NCBI GenBank assembly: GCA_944392465.1 | Contig: CALXWR010000002.1 | Location: 1-63,206, forward strand | Direction: 5' to 3' | DNA length: 63,206 nucleotides | Origin: an uncultured Clostridia bacterium | Lineage (GTDB): Bacteria > Bacillota > Clostridia > TANB77 > CAG-508 | Shown: in pieces, positions 43,802-53,602 of the stretch | How positions within the stretch are numbered: the first letter of the stretch is position 1 | Layout: each line of letters begins with the position of its first letter | Translations under genes and position numbers: made by a program | Notes under the pieces: model-generated | Seen by the model: the letters and a program-made list of their open reading frames with translations, nothing else | What the model was told of the DNA's origin: nothing | Databases searched by the model: none

Positions 43802-45059
43802 TTATGTAAGTCTATCAATTATTTTATAAGCAGCATCTCTACCTGTTTTAGCTGCCCATGCTACTGTTGCTTTAGAACCTGAAATGTCTCCTCCTGCGTA
43901 AACATTTTCTTTTGAAGTCATATAATTATCATCAATACTTATATATCCCCATTTATTTAACTCTAGTCCTAATTTGTTTAGCAAGCTTTTCTCTGGCATC
44001 GATCCAACTGCCATCACCACAATATCCATATCTATCTCATAATTGCTATTTTCTATATTTACAGGTACTTCTCTTGTTTCTCCTTCTTTTTTTATAAGTT
44101 TTGTTTTTATACATTCTATTTTTTCAACTTTATTTTTTCCTAATATTTTGACAATATTGTTTTGGAATAAAAACTCTATTCCCTCTTTTTTGGCATCTTC
44201 TATTTCTTTGGCTTCTGCAGGCATTTGCTTTTCAGATCTTCTGTATATAACATAAACCGCTTCTGCTCCAAGCTTTTTAATTGTCCTAGAGCAATCCATT
44301 GCAACGTTTCCCCCACCTATTACTGCCACTTTTTTACCTTTATAAGATGGATGGATTCCTGTTTCTAATAAACTGTTTCCTCCATATACTCCCTCTAAAT
44401 TTTCTCCTTCTACATTCATTTTAGTTGGGATATTAGCACCAAATCCTAAGAACACTGCATCATATTCTTTTTGTAATTCTTCTAAAGATATGTTTTTTCC
44501 TAATTCCATATTATACTTTACTTTTATGCCTATACTTAAAATAGCTTCAATTGTTTTATCCAATATATTTTTTTCCAACCTAAATTCTGGTATACCGTGT
44601 CTTAAAATTCCTCCGTAATTTATTGTATTTTTCAAATATTGTAACTTCTGCTCCACTTCTTGCTAAAAAGTGACTACAAGTTAAACTAGCAGGTCCACTA
44701 CCAACCACAGCAATCCTTTTTCCTTTTAATTCTTGTGTGATTTTAGTGTTTTTGTACCACTCGTTTTCCAGAGCTTTATCAAATATATAGGCTTCTATTT
44801 CGCCTATATTTACTGGTTTACCTTTTATTCCCCTTATACAGCTTCCTTCACATTGCTTCATATGAGGGCATATTCTACCACAAATACTTCCTAATACCGT
44901 CGTATTTGATAATACCTCATATGCTGTTTTTATATTACCTTCTTTGGTTAGTTTTATGAATGTTGGAATATCATTATTTAGAGGACATCCATTATTACTA
45001 CATGGCTTTACTGGACAATTCAAGCAATATTCTGTATATTTCTGTATTTGCTCGTTCAT
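43802..45059 (-). pseudogene. GltD-like NAD(P)-dependent FeS flavoprotein, frameshifted
   Basis: Two frames make up one glutamate-synthase-small-subunit-like oxidoreductase. The first (45059-44580) has the N-terminal FeS domain (CLNCPVKPC, CGRICPHMKQCEGSC) and the FAD motif AVVGSGPASLTCSHFLA. The second (43802 to about 44620) continues GGILRHGIPEFRL, the NADPH motif VAVIGGGNVAMDCSRT and the closing YAGGDISGSKATVAWA. Removing one base near 44613-44621 restores one frame of about 415 residues. Without the large GltB subunit nearby, it would be a stand-alone NAD(P)H oxidoreductase. It is either a decayed gene or a sequence error. Confidence 0.82.
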
Positions 45060-45142
45060 TTTCTTGTTCCTTTCAATTATTATTTGTTATTTTATATTAT
45101 AACTTATTTAATAAAGATTTTATATATATTTGACCACTTGTA

Positions 45143-46174
45143 TTAATCACTAATTGTTTTTTCGCAATATTTTCTAATTGATTGAACAATATTTTTCACA
45201 TCACTATCATTTTCATTCATATATGCAATGAAGAATCCTGGATTAACCATTTCGAACTCTAAAAGAATTGGTAACCCTTCTTTATTTTTCATAAAATCTA
45301 TTCTGCAAATATCTACTTTTATATTGTATAAATTCTCAAAATATTTTATTAGTTTCTGCATTGTTAAAGTTTCTTGTTCATCTGGATGATATTTAGACAA
45401 ATTCCTATTTTTTTGAGAAGGAACTTCCCCTTCTTTTTCATAAGTTTTCTGTTGTCCATAAATAACTTTTCCATCTAAAAACACTAACTGATATTCACCA
45501 TTCCAAATTTCTTCTTGAATTGGTTGAATAATCCAGCCTTTAACTTTATTTTCTTTTCTTCTAAAAAATTCCTCATCTACCTCATTTAAAGATTTCAAAG
45601 AATTGCTCAACTCACCTGAGATTGGCTTAATTAGGTATTTTTCTCTATTTTCTGGATAGTCTTGTACAATTTCTGAATACTTGACAGTTGTAGGATATGC
45701 TTTGGTTGGAATTGTGATAATATTAATTTTTCTTAACTCATCACTAGATATTTCCACTAAATAATTTTTGGCCATTCCTTTTAACATTGCTTTAGGATTA
45801 TTTAACACTTTTCCTTTATAATTATTTATTATATATTTTAAATATTCTTGTATTTTATCAAAATTCAACTCTAAAGGTCCTACATTTCTTATTATCATTA
45901 CAGGAATATTTTTATTTACATCTGTAATGCTCATATTATAAAGTTTATCTTCTTTAATACAATAAACCTTGTTAAATATTTCGTTATCTTTATCAAAGTT
46001 TTCCATTGTAGTTAGAAAACAGTTCCAGCCATTTTCTAAAAATTCTGTTAGCATAGCTTTTATTTCTTTACTATATGGAATAGATTCGTCATATTTTCCT
46101 TGTTTTAAAATTCTAATATAATTGTTTAATGCTTCATCACTTTTTACATGTATTAAAATGTTTTTTTCTTTCAT
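45143..46174 (-). CDS. ATP-grasp amide ligase (glutathione synthetase/RimK-like)
   Basis: This 343-aa protein has the ATP-grasp layout. The N-terminal domain is followed by NPKAMLKGMAKNYLVE and ATP-binding Lys in YLIKPISGELSNSLK. QPIQEEIWNGEYQLVFLDG and DICRIDFM follow, then the Mg2+-binding ILLEFEMVNPGFF (Glu and Asn). ATP-grasp enzymes join a carboxylate to an amine through an acyl phosphate; RimK and TTLL members add amino acids to proteins. It is encoded 20 nt after a CCP-like carboxypeptidase gene, suggesting a ligate/remove pair. The substrate is unknown. Confidence 0.8.
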   Translation of the reverse strand: MKEKNILIHVKSDEALNNYIRILKQGKYDESIPYSKEIKAMLTEFLENGWNCFLTTMENFDKDNEIFNKVYCIKEDKLYNMSITDVNKNIPVMIIRNVGPLELNFDKIQEYLKYIINNYKGKVLNNPKAMLKGMAKNYLVEISSDELRKINIITIPTKAYPTTVKYSEIVQDYPENREKYLIKPISGELSNSLKSLNEVDEEFFRRKENKVKGWIIQPIQEEIWNGEYQLVFLDGKVIYGQQKTYEKEGEVPSQKNRNLSKYHPDEQETLTMQKLIKYFENLYNIKVDICRIDFMKNKEGLPILLEFEMVNPGFFIAYMNENDSDVKNIVQSIRKYCEKTISD

Positions 46175-46194
46175 ATGTCCATATTCCTTTCTTT

Positions 46195-47211
46195 CTATCT
46201 TGATTTATCACACAATTCTTTAATAAAATTATATCCTTTATTTTTACATAAAACATCTTCAGAATTCATGGATAATTCAATTAATATACTTGTGCATTTA
46301 TATTTTTTTCTTACATATTCTCTAGCTGTTTTTGAATGTACATCAACTATTTTTCCCTGTTTTATTATTCCCCTTATAAGTCTATATACTGGGCTCATTG
46401 ATTTTAATATTTTCAAATCTGCAATTTGGTTTTTATAAAAATTCCCATTTGCTCTTATATAATCTATTGGTGTTATTTCATCATTATGTACATCTATAAA
46501 ATATTTTATATTATAAGCAGATAATTCTTCTTTTAAATATTTAATTTCTTTAGGAGGGTTTTTATTACTCCAACTTCTATTAAAATCAATACCATTTACA
46601 TACCTATGACAACCCGTTTTTACTCCAATTGTATTAACAATGGGGTATAATATAAAATGATATTTTTCATAAAGTTTATTTTCTATTATAGAATTAATCA
46701 TTCCTTCTATAAAAAAACTAGACAAAGTTTCACCTGGGTGTTGTCTACCTATTATAAAAATACTAGGGTTTGTTTGTTCTCCTATCTCAATTTTGGTTAC
46801 AATATCTTCTTTAATTTTTATAAAACTATGTTGCTTTATCGTTTGTATAAATTTGTTCAAATCTTCTTGTGTATATCTTGGCACAAGTGATATTTCCCCT
46901 TTTTGCATAGGAGCAATTCTTATTTGTAACTTGTCGCCACTTACATTAAATTGTTCTTTTTTTATTCTTTCCCATTTTTGATTAGTTTTAAAATAAGGAA
47001 GATAGATAGAATCTTTATCATAATATTTTGATAATTTAATATTATGAATAAAAATACTCCCTTCCTTACTTTCATTGTTTTCTATAATAAAGTTATAATA
47101 TTGGCTATATTTCCCATTTTCTTTTTTTAGGGATAATTCTATACTATTTGCTTCTTGATTATTCTTAAGTATATCTATTGAACTTCCATCATAGTCTGCT
47201 ATGATTTTCAA
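46195..47211 (-). CDS. Cytosolic-carboxypeptidase-like (CCP) M14 zinc peptidase
   Basis: This roughly 339-aa protein has a CCP-type N-terminal beta-sandwich domain (YYNFIIENN, FKTNQKWERIKKEQF) followed by an M14 carboxypeptidase: zinc motif GRQHPGETLSSFF (His, Glu), substrate Arg in VNGIDFNRSW, zinc His in DVHNDE and the general-base Glu in TSILIELSMNS. Eukaryotic CCPs remove Glu side chains from tubulin; bacterial members have unknown targets. There is no signal peptide. I place the start at the TTG at 47211, which has GGGGAGG 9 nt upstream. The longer frame from 47250 overlaps the UDG gene and lacks a ribosome binding site. Confidence 0.85.
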   Translation of the reverse strand: MKIIADYDGSSIDILKNNQEANSIELSLKKENGKYSQYYNFIIENNESKEGSIFIHNIKLSKYYDKDSIYLPYFKTNQKWERIKKEQFNVSGDKLQIRIAPMQKGEISLVPRYTQEDLNKFIQTIKQHSFIKIKEDIVTKIEIGEQTNPSIFIIGRQHPGETLSSFFIEGMINSIIENKLYEKYHFILYPIVNTIGVKTGCHRYVNGIDFNRSWSNKNPPKEIKYLKEELSAYNIKYFIDVHNDEITPIDYIRANGNFYKNQIADLKILKSMSPVYRLIRGIIKQGKIVDVHSKTAREYVRKKYKCTSILIELSMNSEDVLCKNKGYNFIKELCDKSR

Positions 47212-47230
47212 AATATATAACCTCCCCTTT

Positions 47231-47791
47231 TTAAACAAGTTCTTCTTCATATCTTCTTATTACTTCTTTCAAGTCGTTCCAAAATTCTATCTTTTTATTT
47301 TCATCTCTTAAAAGAGCTGCTGGATGCCATGTTGGCATATATATTATTCCCTTTTTTTCTATCCATTTCCCTCTTACTGCAGTTATTCCATACTCTTTTC
47401 CACATATATTTTTTAATGCAGTACTTCCAAGAAGGACTATAATTTTAGGTTTTACCAAAATAACTTGATTTCTTAAATAATCCAAGCATGCTAATGCTTC
47501 ATCTTCTTCTGGAACTCTATTAGCAGGTGGTCTACATTTTACTATATTGGCAATATATAATTTGTTTCTATCTATACCTAACCCTTCAAAAGCCTTATCC
47601 ATTAATTTTCCTGCTTTTCCAACAAAAGGTATTCCTTGAGTATCTTCATCTGCTCCTGGACCTTCTCCTATCATCATTATATCTGCATTTTTATTACCAC
47701 AACCAAAAACAATATTTTTTCTTGTTTTACACAATTTACATTTACTACAATTTTGAATTGATTCTTCTAAGTCGTCCCAATTATTAAACAT
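47231..47791 (-). CDS. Uracil-DNA glycosylase, family 4 (FeS type)
   Basis: This roughly 186-aa enzyme removes uracil from DNA. It has the FeS-cluster Cys set (CSKCKLCKTR and later Cys), motif A GEGPGADEDTQG and motif B-type WHPAALLR. Family 4 UDGs are common in Clostridia and archaea. The ATG at 47791 (MFNNWDD) follows GGGGGAG; the in-frame ATG 4 codons earlier has no ribosome binding site. It heads the operon with the CCP-like peptidase and the ATP-grasp ligase; this linkage may be incidental. Confidence 0.92.
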   Translation of the reverse strand: MFNNWDDLEESIQNCSKCKLCKTRKNIVFGCGNKNADIMMIGEGPGADEDTQGIPFVGKAGKLMDKAFEGLGIDRNKLYIANIVKCRPPANRVPEEDEALACLDYLRNQVILVKPKIIVLLGSTALKNICGKEYGITAVRGKWIEKKGIIYMPTWHPAALLRDENKKIEFWNDLKEVIRRYEEELV

Positions 47792-47839
47792 TTTCTCCCC
47801 CATTCAAGCATATTGCAATATAACATATCGTTTTAATTT

Positions 47840-48748
47840 TTAATCCATAAAATTCTCTGTTATTTCTATTTTTAATTTTTTACTTGTATCTATTCTAGCT
47901 TTTCCTCCTACTGGTATAACAGTTTTCTTTTCTGTATGCCCGAAATTATTGGATTTAATTATTGGAAAATCATACTCATTTTCTAATACATCTAAAAGAA
48001 TCTTTTCCAAGGCAACACTTCCATCATAATTTCCAACCCAAATTCCTTTTATCTTATCAAAAACACCATTTTGTTTTAAATTATATAAATAATTAGAAGC
48101 ATACTCAGGAGGTGTTTCTAAACAAAACTCTTCTATAAATAAAATTTTATCTGTAAAATCTATACTGTATTTGCCAGAAGACATTTCACTTACTAAACTT
48201 AAATTGCCACCAATTAAAATTCCTTCAGAAGTCCCTTCTTTAACTGTATAATACTCATCATCTTCTTGCCCAAGCCTCATATCACCATTCATAAACCTCT
48301 TAACTACTTCTTCATATGCATATGGTGTAGCCCAAGAAGTTAATGCTTTAAAAGTTGGACCATTAAAAGTAATTACTCCTGTTTTTCTATAAATAATATT
48401 TTCTATTGAAGTTGTATCACTAAAACCACACAATGGTTTTGGATTGTTCCTTATTAAGTCATAATCTAAATAATCAAAAACAGTATTTGAATTAAAACCT
48501 CCACTTACTGCAAAAATCAACTTCACTTCTTTATCTGCAAACATTTCATTTATATCTTCTGCCTTTTCTCTTGGTGTCGCACTATATCCTAAGGTTTTCT
48601 TGAAAGCATTTTTTGCAAACTTTACCTTTAAACCTGTACTTTCCATTAAAAGTACAGAATTATTTATTGTTTCTAAATCGTCTTCATCTATTTTTGAAGA
48701 AGGAGCTATAATTCCAATTGTATCTCCTTTTTTTAATTTCTCAAACAT
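47840..48748 (-). CDS. LD-carboxypeptidase (peptidase S66, LdcA/MccF-like)
   Basis: This 302-aa serine peptidase clan member has DTIGIIAPSSKI at the start, nucleophile region LCGFSDTTSI, IEEFCLETPPEY and NFGHTEK (catalytic His). S66 enzymes cleave the L,D bond of peptidoglycan tetrapeptides (LdcA) or detoxify microcin C-like peptide-nucleotides (MccF). There is no signal peptide, consistent with cytoplasmic recycling. I start it at 48748 (MFEKLKKG), with AAGGAAG about 8 nt upstream. A longer frame from 48934 would read through the 36-nt repeats and add a spurious 12-residue periodic N-terminus. Confidence 0.9.
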   Translation of the reverse strand: MFEKLKKGDTIGIIAPSSKIDEDDLETINNSVLLMESTGLKVKFAKNAFKKTLGYSATPREKAEDINEMFADKEVKLIFAVSGGFNSNTVFDYLDYDLIRNNPKPLCGFSDTTSIENIIYRKTGVITFNGPTFKALTSWATPYAYEEVVKRFMNGDMRLGQEDDEYYTVKEGTSEGILIGGNLSLVSEMSSGKYSIDFTDKILFIEEFCLETPPEYASNYLYNLKQNGVFDKIKGIWVGNYDGSVALEKILLDVLENEYDFPIIKSNNFGHTEKKTVIPVGGKARIDTSKKLKIEITENFMD

Positions 48749-48773
48749 GCTACATCTTCCTTTTCTTAATTCT

Positions 48774-48823
48774 GTGCCACCCAGGGCAGACCCCATACCA
48801 CTTAGGACAGTCCCCATTGGCAC
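48774..48823. repeat. REP-like 50-bp repeat with GTGCCA...TGGCAC ends
   Basis: On the minus strand it reads GTGCCAATGGGGACTGTCC ... GGGTGGCAC, so the ends are inverted repeats. It lies just past the 36-nt array between pgeF and the LD-carboxypeptidase gene. The ends match the hairpin at 28730-28757. Confidence 0.6.
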
Positions 48824-48840
48824 ATTATATTTTCTGTATA

Positions 48841-48932
48841 GACCTGTCCCAAAAACTGACATCTTTGGCGTAAAAGAGCCTGTCCCCAAAAGTGACATCT
48901 TTGGCAGAAAAGAGCCTGTCCCCTTAACTGAC
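48841..48932 (-). repeat. 36-nt tandem repeat array at the pgeF 3' end
   Basis: Two full units (48932-48897, 48896-48861) and a 20-nt partial unit (48860-48841) run head to tail on the minus strand, with the same variant order as the clpC array. The first unit begins GTCAGTTAAG, so the pgeF stop codon TAA (48924-48926) lies inside the repeat. Confidence 0.8.
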
Positions 48933-49727
48933 AAGTCCTATAAATGCTCCATTTCTTCCAGAGTTATTTTTATCTACTCTATAAGAGTGAAAATCGTTTA
49001 CATTGCATACTGTACAAATTCCAGAATCTATTATATTTTCTTTTTTTAGTCCAGCTTCTTCTAAAATTATTTTATTTATTAATACTGTATCTATATTATA
49101 TTTTTGTTTTTCTTCTATTTTCCTACCCACAGATATTATTTCATTAATTCTTCCTGTATGTTTAAATTTATCTTTAAATATTTCCATTACATCGCTGTCA
49201 ACTTCAAAGTGACACTTTCTTATACTAGGACATATACAGCAAATTATGTTTTCTGGGTTTGATTTATATTCTTTTATCATTTTTTCTACTGCTTTTTTAC
49301 TAATTTGTTTTACTGTTCCTCTCCATCCAGAATGTATACTTGCTATTATATTTTTTTCTTTATCATAAAAGAGTAATGAAATGCAATCAGCTGAACTTGT
49401 TACAAGTAATATATCTTTTTTATCTGTTATTACACCATCTACTTCGTTAAGTTCAATATTGGGTACATTTACTATTTCTATATTATCAGTATGGGTTTGA
49501 TGTGGTTTTACAATATTTTCTTCATTTATTCTTAATATTTTTGATACTTTGTTATATGTGTTTTTAAAATTTTGCCTATTTGCCTCACTACTATTTATAT
49601 TAACATTATGCTTTCTTAGTGTATAGCAGTGTACTAAATTTGGAAATTCTAAAAGTCTTTTAAACTGTATTATTTCTATATCATCATATACTTTATGAAT
49701 TATATTTTCGTTATTTAATTCGCTCAA
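48924..49727 (-). CDS. pgeF: PgeF/YfiH family multicopper-laccase-fold protein
   Basis: This 267-aa member of the DUF152/YfiH family has HQTHTDNIEIV, SSADCISLLFYD and SIHSGWRGTVKQ, the conserved His/Cys metal site. Bacterial PgeF hydrolyses misincorporated L-Ser-UDP-MurNAc; human LACC1 relatives act on purine nucleosides. I place the start at the TTG at 49727 with GGGAGGA 6 nt upstream, since the frame start at 49742 lies within the ribosome binding site. The last two residues and stop codon come from a 36-nt repeat. Confidence 0.9.
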   Translation of the reverse strand: MSELNNENIIHKVYDDIEIIQFKRLLEFPNLVHCYTLRKHNVNINSSEANRQNFKNTYNKVSKILRINEENIVKPHQTHTDNIEIVNVPNIELNEVDGVITDKKDILLVTSSADCISLLFYDKEKNIIASIHSGWRGTVKQISKKAVEKMIKEYKSNPENIICCICPSIRKCHFEVDSDVMEIFKDKFKHTGRINEIISVGRKIEEKQKYNIDTVLINKIILEEAGLKKENIIDSGICTVCNVNDFHSYRVDKNNSGRNGAFIGLVS

Positions 49728-49796
49728 AAATATTCCTCCCAAATATACTGATTTAATTTTTTAATTTAGTTTTTTAATTTACTTAACCAATTTTGC

Positions 49797-50147
49797 TTAT
49801 CCAATCTTTTCGTTTTGTACCAAATAATCATATGCAGGTTTAAGACCAGCATAGTCCCATATTAATTTCCCTTCATAGCATATAAATGCTATTAATACTA
49901 TTACTAGTATTGGAACTAAAACTTTATGTAATGCAGGCTTTATTCTTCCTTTTTTCTTTAGTAGATTTAATGTAACAATTCCTGCTATTGATGCAATTAT
50001 TGCGACTCCTACTAATACCATTTTTAAAACCATTCCATTTAATATGCTTTTCATTTCAGTTATTACATAATTGTCTGCCATAACCATTGTACTAATTCCT
50101 ACTATTAATATTAGTAATAATGTAGATACAAGTATTTTTTTCTTCAT
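49797..50147 (-). CDS. Small membrane protein with signal peptide-like N-terminus
   Basis: This 116-aa protein has a cleavable-looking N-terminal signal (residues 1-24, ending STMVMA-D) and two further hydrophobic helices (about 38-62 and 74-94) around a basic loop (LLKKKGRIKPALHK). I recognise no family. The ribosome binding site is AAGGAGG and it lies between addB and pgeF on the same strand. Confidence 0.6.
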   Translation of the reverse strand: MKKKILVSTLLLILIVGISTMVMADNYVITEMKSILNGMVLKMVLVGVAIIASIAGIVTLNLLKKKGRIKPALHKVLVPILVIVLIAFICYEGKLIWDYAGLKPAYDYLVQNEKIG

Positions 50148-50216
50148 AATAGTTCCTCCTTTATTACTTTTCTTTTGCTATATTCTTATTTTACTATTTT
50201 ATTTAAAAAATTTCCA

Positions 50217-53200
50217 CTATTGTTTCTTTATTTGTTCTAAAACAAAATCTTTTGGTGCATTTCCAATGTAATTGTATTCTTTTTTACAAATTCCATTATT
50301 AAAATTACAAATAGATTTATATTTACAGTAATCGCATGGTGTTTTTCCTTGTTTTAAATTATAGTATGGTTTAATATCAATACTTCCTAAAAATATTTCT
50401 TTTGAAATTTGTTTTATTATTTTATTTGTATAGTTTTGTAAATTTTCAAATTCACTTTTTGTTATTGTATTTTGCCTATTTGCTAAGTTTCCATCCTTAT
50501 CTATATATGCAGGAATTATATTTGAATTTCCTTTTTCCAGTTTTTTATCCATCTTTTTAACTATATTTACCTCTGCTAATATTAGCCCTTTCATTTTAAA
50601 TTGTTTTCTAAGCTCTTCTTCTATTTTTTCTTCACTAATTTTTTCTGATAACTTAATTTTAGGGTCAATCAAATTAAAATATAGTATTCCTGCAGGCATT
50701 ACATCTTCTATGTTACAAACAGCATCTAAATATGTAAGTAATTGTAATTGAAGCCCAGCTACTACCTCGTTTAAATTAATATCCTTTGTAGATGATTTAT
50801 AATCAATTATTCTAATATAATTTCCTTCAGGAGTTTTAGCTATATCTATTCTGTCTATTTTTCCTGTAATTTCAACCTTTTTGCCATCTTCCACTTCAAT
50901 TTCTATGGCAGAATATTCTTTTCCATTTTTAAATTCTAATTCATGCCCCATTATTTCAAAATCACTAAATCTTAAACTGTCTACAATATATAGCATTGAT
51001 TTTTTTATTACTTTTCTTAATCTATTGGCAAGAACTATGTATTTTGGAATACTTGTAAAAATATAGTTTTTCTTTATTTGTAGTTTTTCCTCTATTATTT
51101 CATCTATTAATTCATTAATTACACTTTTTTCTGTTTCGTCTGTTAGTTCTTTTAGATTAATCTTTCTCTCACTAATTTTATCAAAAAAGCTATCTATTAC
51201 TTCATGCATAAATGTACCTGTATCTATTGGTTGTATTTTAAATTCTTCTCTTTCTGATAAATTCAAACCATATTTTAAGTAATATGAAAATGGACATGCT
51301 TTATACTGTTCTAACCTTGATACACTTGTTTTTAAAGTATCACCATAAAGTTTGTCTATTACTTTTTGGTTTATCTTATTTGGCTTTATATTGTAATCTA
51401 AAGCATTCATACTATTTTCTAGTTTGTATTTCCATTCTAGTGTAGATGAATAGTATTTAAAAAGTTCTATATGTAAATCATCTATTTTTCTTTTATCTTC
51501 TCTTACATCACTTAAGAATGTAAGCAATTCTTCATATGCTGTGTTTTCAGTTATAACTTCACTTTTAATTTCTACTATATCACTTTCTTCTTTTAAGTTT
51601 ATAAATATTTTCTTTAATCTATTAATTAATATAGATGGTCTTAAAGATTTTCCTTCTATATCTGATGAAGCATAAGATAAATAAATTTTATTTTCCGATG
51701 TGCTAAAAGCTTTATATATATTAAAATTATCATCATATAATTTTTCAATAGTTCCTTTAGCAAGCTCTGCACCTTTTGTTTTTAAAACTTCTCTATCTTT
51801 ATCACTAAAAAATCCTTCGTTTTTATTTATACTTGGGAACATTCCGTCATTTAATCCTATTATAAATACAGCTTTAACCTTATGACTCCTTGATCTATCC
51901 ACATCTCCCACAGTTACTTCATCTTGTGATATCGGTATTTTTCCAAGTCCACTATTTCCAAGCCCAGTTTTTAAGATTTCTACGTATTTCTCAAAATTTA
52001 CTTTTTTATCACCTAATATTGATACTATTTCATCAAAAACGTCTATAATTATTTTATAGCTAGTTTCGTATTCTTTTGCTTTTTCTATTTCTCCTAATTC
52101 TTCTAAAACCTTTATTTTATTTTCTAACTTAATATTTATTTCATTCTCTATTAAAAATTCATATAGTTTAATAGTTATTGATTTAACATCTTTTTTCTCT
52201 GCTAAAGCTTCTTTTAATTTCAAAAGTGGCTCTACAATTTTTTTTCTAATATGAAGTATTTTTTCTTTTTCTTCATCAGATTCATTATAGAAATTCCACT
52301 CTCCCTTATACCATTTACTACCTTTAACTGCCCATCTTAATATATAGTTTTCTATAATCCATATATCTTCATCTTCTAAATCTGTTAAAAATCCTGTTTT
52401 TATATATTCAAACATACTCTCATATGACCAGTTTTTAGCAAATATATTTAAAATTGATATTATGTATTTAACTAAAATATTTTGATTTAAATCTTTCTTT
52501 TCGTCTATAAAAACTGGAATCTCGTATTTTGCAAATATAGCCTTACATAAACTTGAGTATCCTTCTAAATCTTTTGTAATTACTGAAATATCTTTATATC
52601 TATATCCATTATCTCTTACTAATTTAACAATATTTTTAGCTACATTTTCTATTTCGGAATATTGGTTTTTAGCTAAAAACAGATTAATATTTTCTACATT
52701 TTCTTTATATTTTTTATATGGAAAAGCATATATATTTTCTTCTAAATGTTTTAATTCTTCATTTTTAAATCTATATTTTTTATTTAATTCTACTGGCTTT
52801 TCTATTTTAATGTTCTGCTCTCTAGCGATAAAATATATTTTGCTTAGAGTTAATTTGTTTTCATAAAAAATGTCTGTATCTGGATTAACAGCTTCCTCTA
52901 TTATGTCTGTACACACAGTAATATTTACTTCGTTTGCTTTTATCATTAATTTTTTTATTATTTCAAATTCTTGATACGTAAATCCTACAAATTCATCTAT
53001 ATAAATATCTACATCATCAAAGTCGTCAACTAAATCTAACATTTGAGCTAATATAGTTAAGTTGTCATTTTCATCAATATATTTTTCAGAAATTTCTTCA
53101 TTATATTTCTCATATATTTTAAGCATATCACAAAGTTTTGAATTTAAGTATTTATCTTCAATATTCTCTAATATATTTTTTATATTTTCTACTTTTATTC

Positions 53201-53591
53201 CATGCTTTTTAAACTCAGTAATTTGAGTACTTATTAATTCTACATTTTCATTAGATTTGCCAATAAATTTCAAATTATTTTTTTCTTCTGAAAGTATATT
53301 GTATATAAGCATTGACTTTCCAGAACTAGATAAATTAGAAACATTTGCATTTCCTACTTTTTTCATAACTCTATATGCCATGCGGTTAAATGTAAGTACT
53401 TCGGCATTTACTACTGCTACAGCTGGTTTTACAACATCTAGTAACTTTTTTTCTGCTGTAAATGAAAATTGCTCAGGTGTTATTATATATATTTTTCTTT
53501 TACTATTATTTTTTAATTTATGTGATATTTCATTAAAGATGTATGTACTTTTACCTGTTCCAGAATTTCCATATACTATTCTTAAACTCAT
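50217..53591 (-). CDS. addB: ATP-dependent helicase/nuclease subunit B AddB
   Basis: This 1124-aa protein is a RecB-family nuclease with a diverged helicase fold, and forms AddAB for double-strand-break repair. Walker A-like YGNSGTGKST is at residues 7-16. The C-terminal nuclease has IRIIDYKSSTK, and the FeS cluster is formed by one Cys in YKACPFSYYLKYG and three in CDYCKYKSICNF. The ATG at 53591 follows AAAGGAG at good spacing. The partner addA usually follows directly; here a small membrane protein gene does, and addA is not in the window. Confidence 0.94.
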   Translation of the reverse strand: MSLRIVYGNSGTGKSTYIFNEISHKLKNNSKRKIYIITPEQFSFTAEKKLLDVVKPAVAVVNAEVLTFNRMAYRVMKKVGNANVSNLSSSGKSMLIYNILSEEKNNLKFIGKSNENVELISTQITEFKKHGIKVENIKNILENIEDKYLNSKLCDMLKIYEKYNEEISEKYIDENDNLTILAQMLDLVDDFDDVDIYIDEFVGFTYQEFEIIKKLMIKANEVNITVCTDIIEEAVNPDTDIFYENKLTLSKIYFIAREQNIKIEKPVELNKKYRFKNEELKHLEENIYAFPYKKYKENVENINLFLAKNQYSEIENVAKNIVKLVRDNGYRYKDISVITKDLEGYSSLCKAIFAKYEIPVFIDEKKDLNQNILVKYIISILNIFAKNWSYESMFEYIKTGFLTDLEDEDIWIIENYILRWAVKGSKWYKGEWNFYNESDEEKEKILHIRKKIVEPLLKLKEALAEKKDVKSITIKLYEFLIENEINIKLENKIKVLEELGEIEKAKEYETSYKIIIDVFDEIVSILGDKKVNFEKYVEILKTGLGNSGLGKIPISQDEVTVGDVDRSRSHKVKAVFIIGLNDGMFPSINKNEGFFSDKDREVLKTKGAELAKGTIEKLYDDNFNIYKAFSTSENKIYLSYASSDIEGKSLRPSILINRLKKIFINLKEESDIVEIKSEVITENTAYEELLTFLSDVREDKRKIDDLHIELFKYYSSTLEWKYKLENSMNALDYNIKPNKINQKVIDKLYGDTLKTSVSRLEQYKACPFSYYLKYGLNLSEREEFKIQPIDTGTFMHEVIDSFFDKISERKINLKELTDETEKSVINELIDEIIEEKLQIKKNYIFTSIPKYIVLANRLRKVIKKSMLYIVDSLRFSDFEIMGHELEFKNGKEYSAIEIEVEDGKKVEITGKIDRIDIAKTPEGNYIRIIDYKSSTKDINLNEVVAGLQLQLLTYLDAVCNIEDVMPAGILYFNLIDPKIKLSEKISEEKIEEELRKQFKMKGLILAEVNIVKKMDKKLEKGNSNIIPAYIDKDGNLANRQNTITKSEFENLQNYTNKIIKQISKEIFLGSIDIKPYYNLKQGKTPCDYCKYKSICNFNNGICKKEYNYIGNAPKDFVLEQIKKQ

Positions 53592-53602
53592 CATTTTCTC
53601 CT

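Noticed and set aside
48749..48934. A 62-residue N-terminal extension of the LD-carboxypeptidase with a 12-residue repeat (GTGSF/PKMS pattern)
   Set aside because: It is a translation of the 36-nt DNA repeats. The real start at 48748 has a proper ribosome binding site and the family's usual N-terminus.
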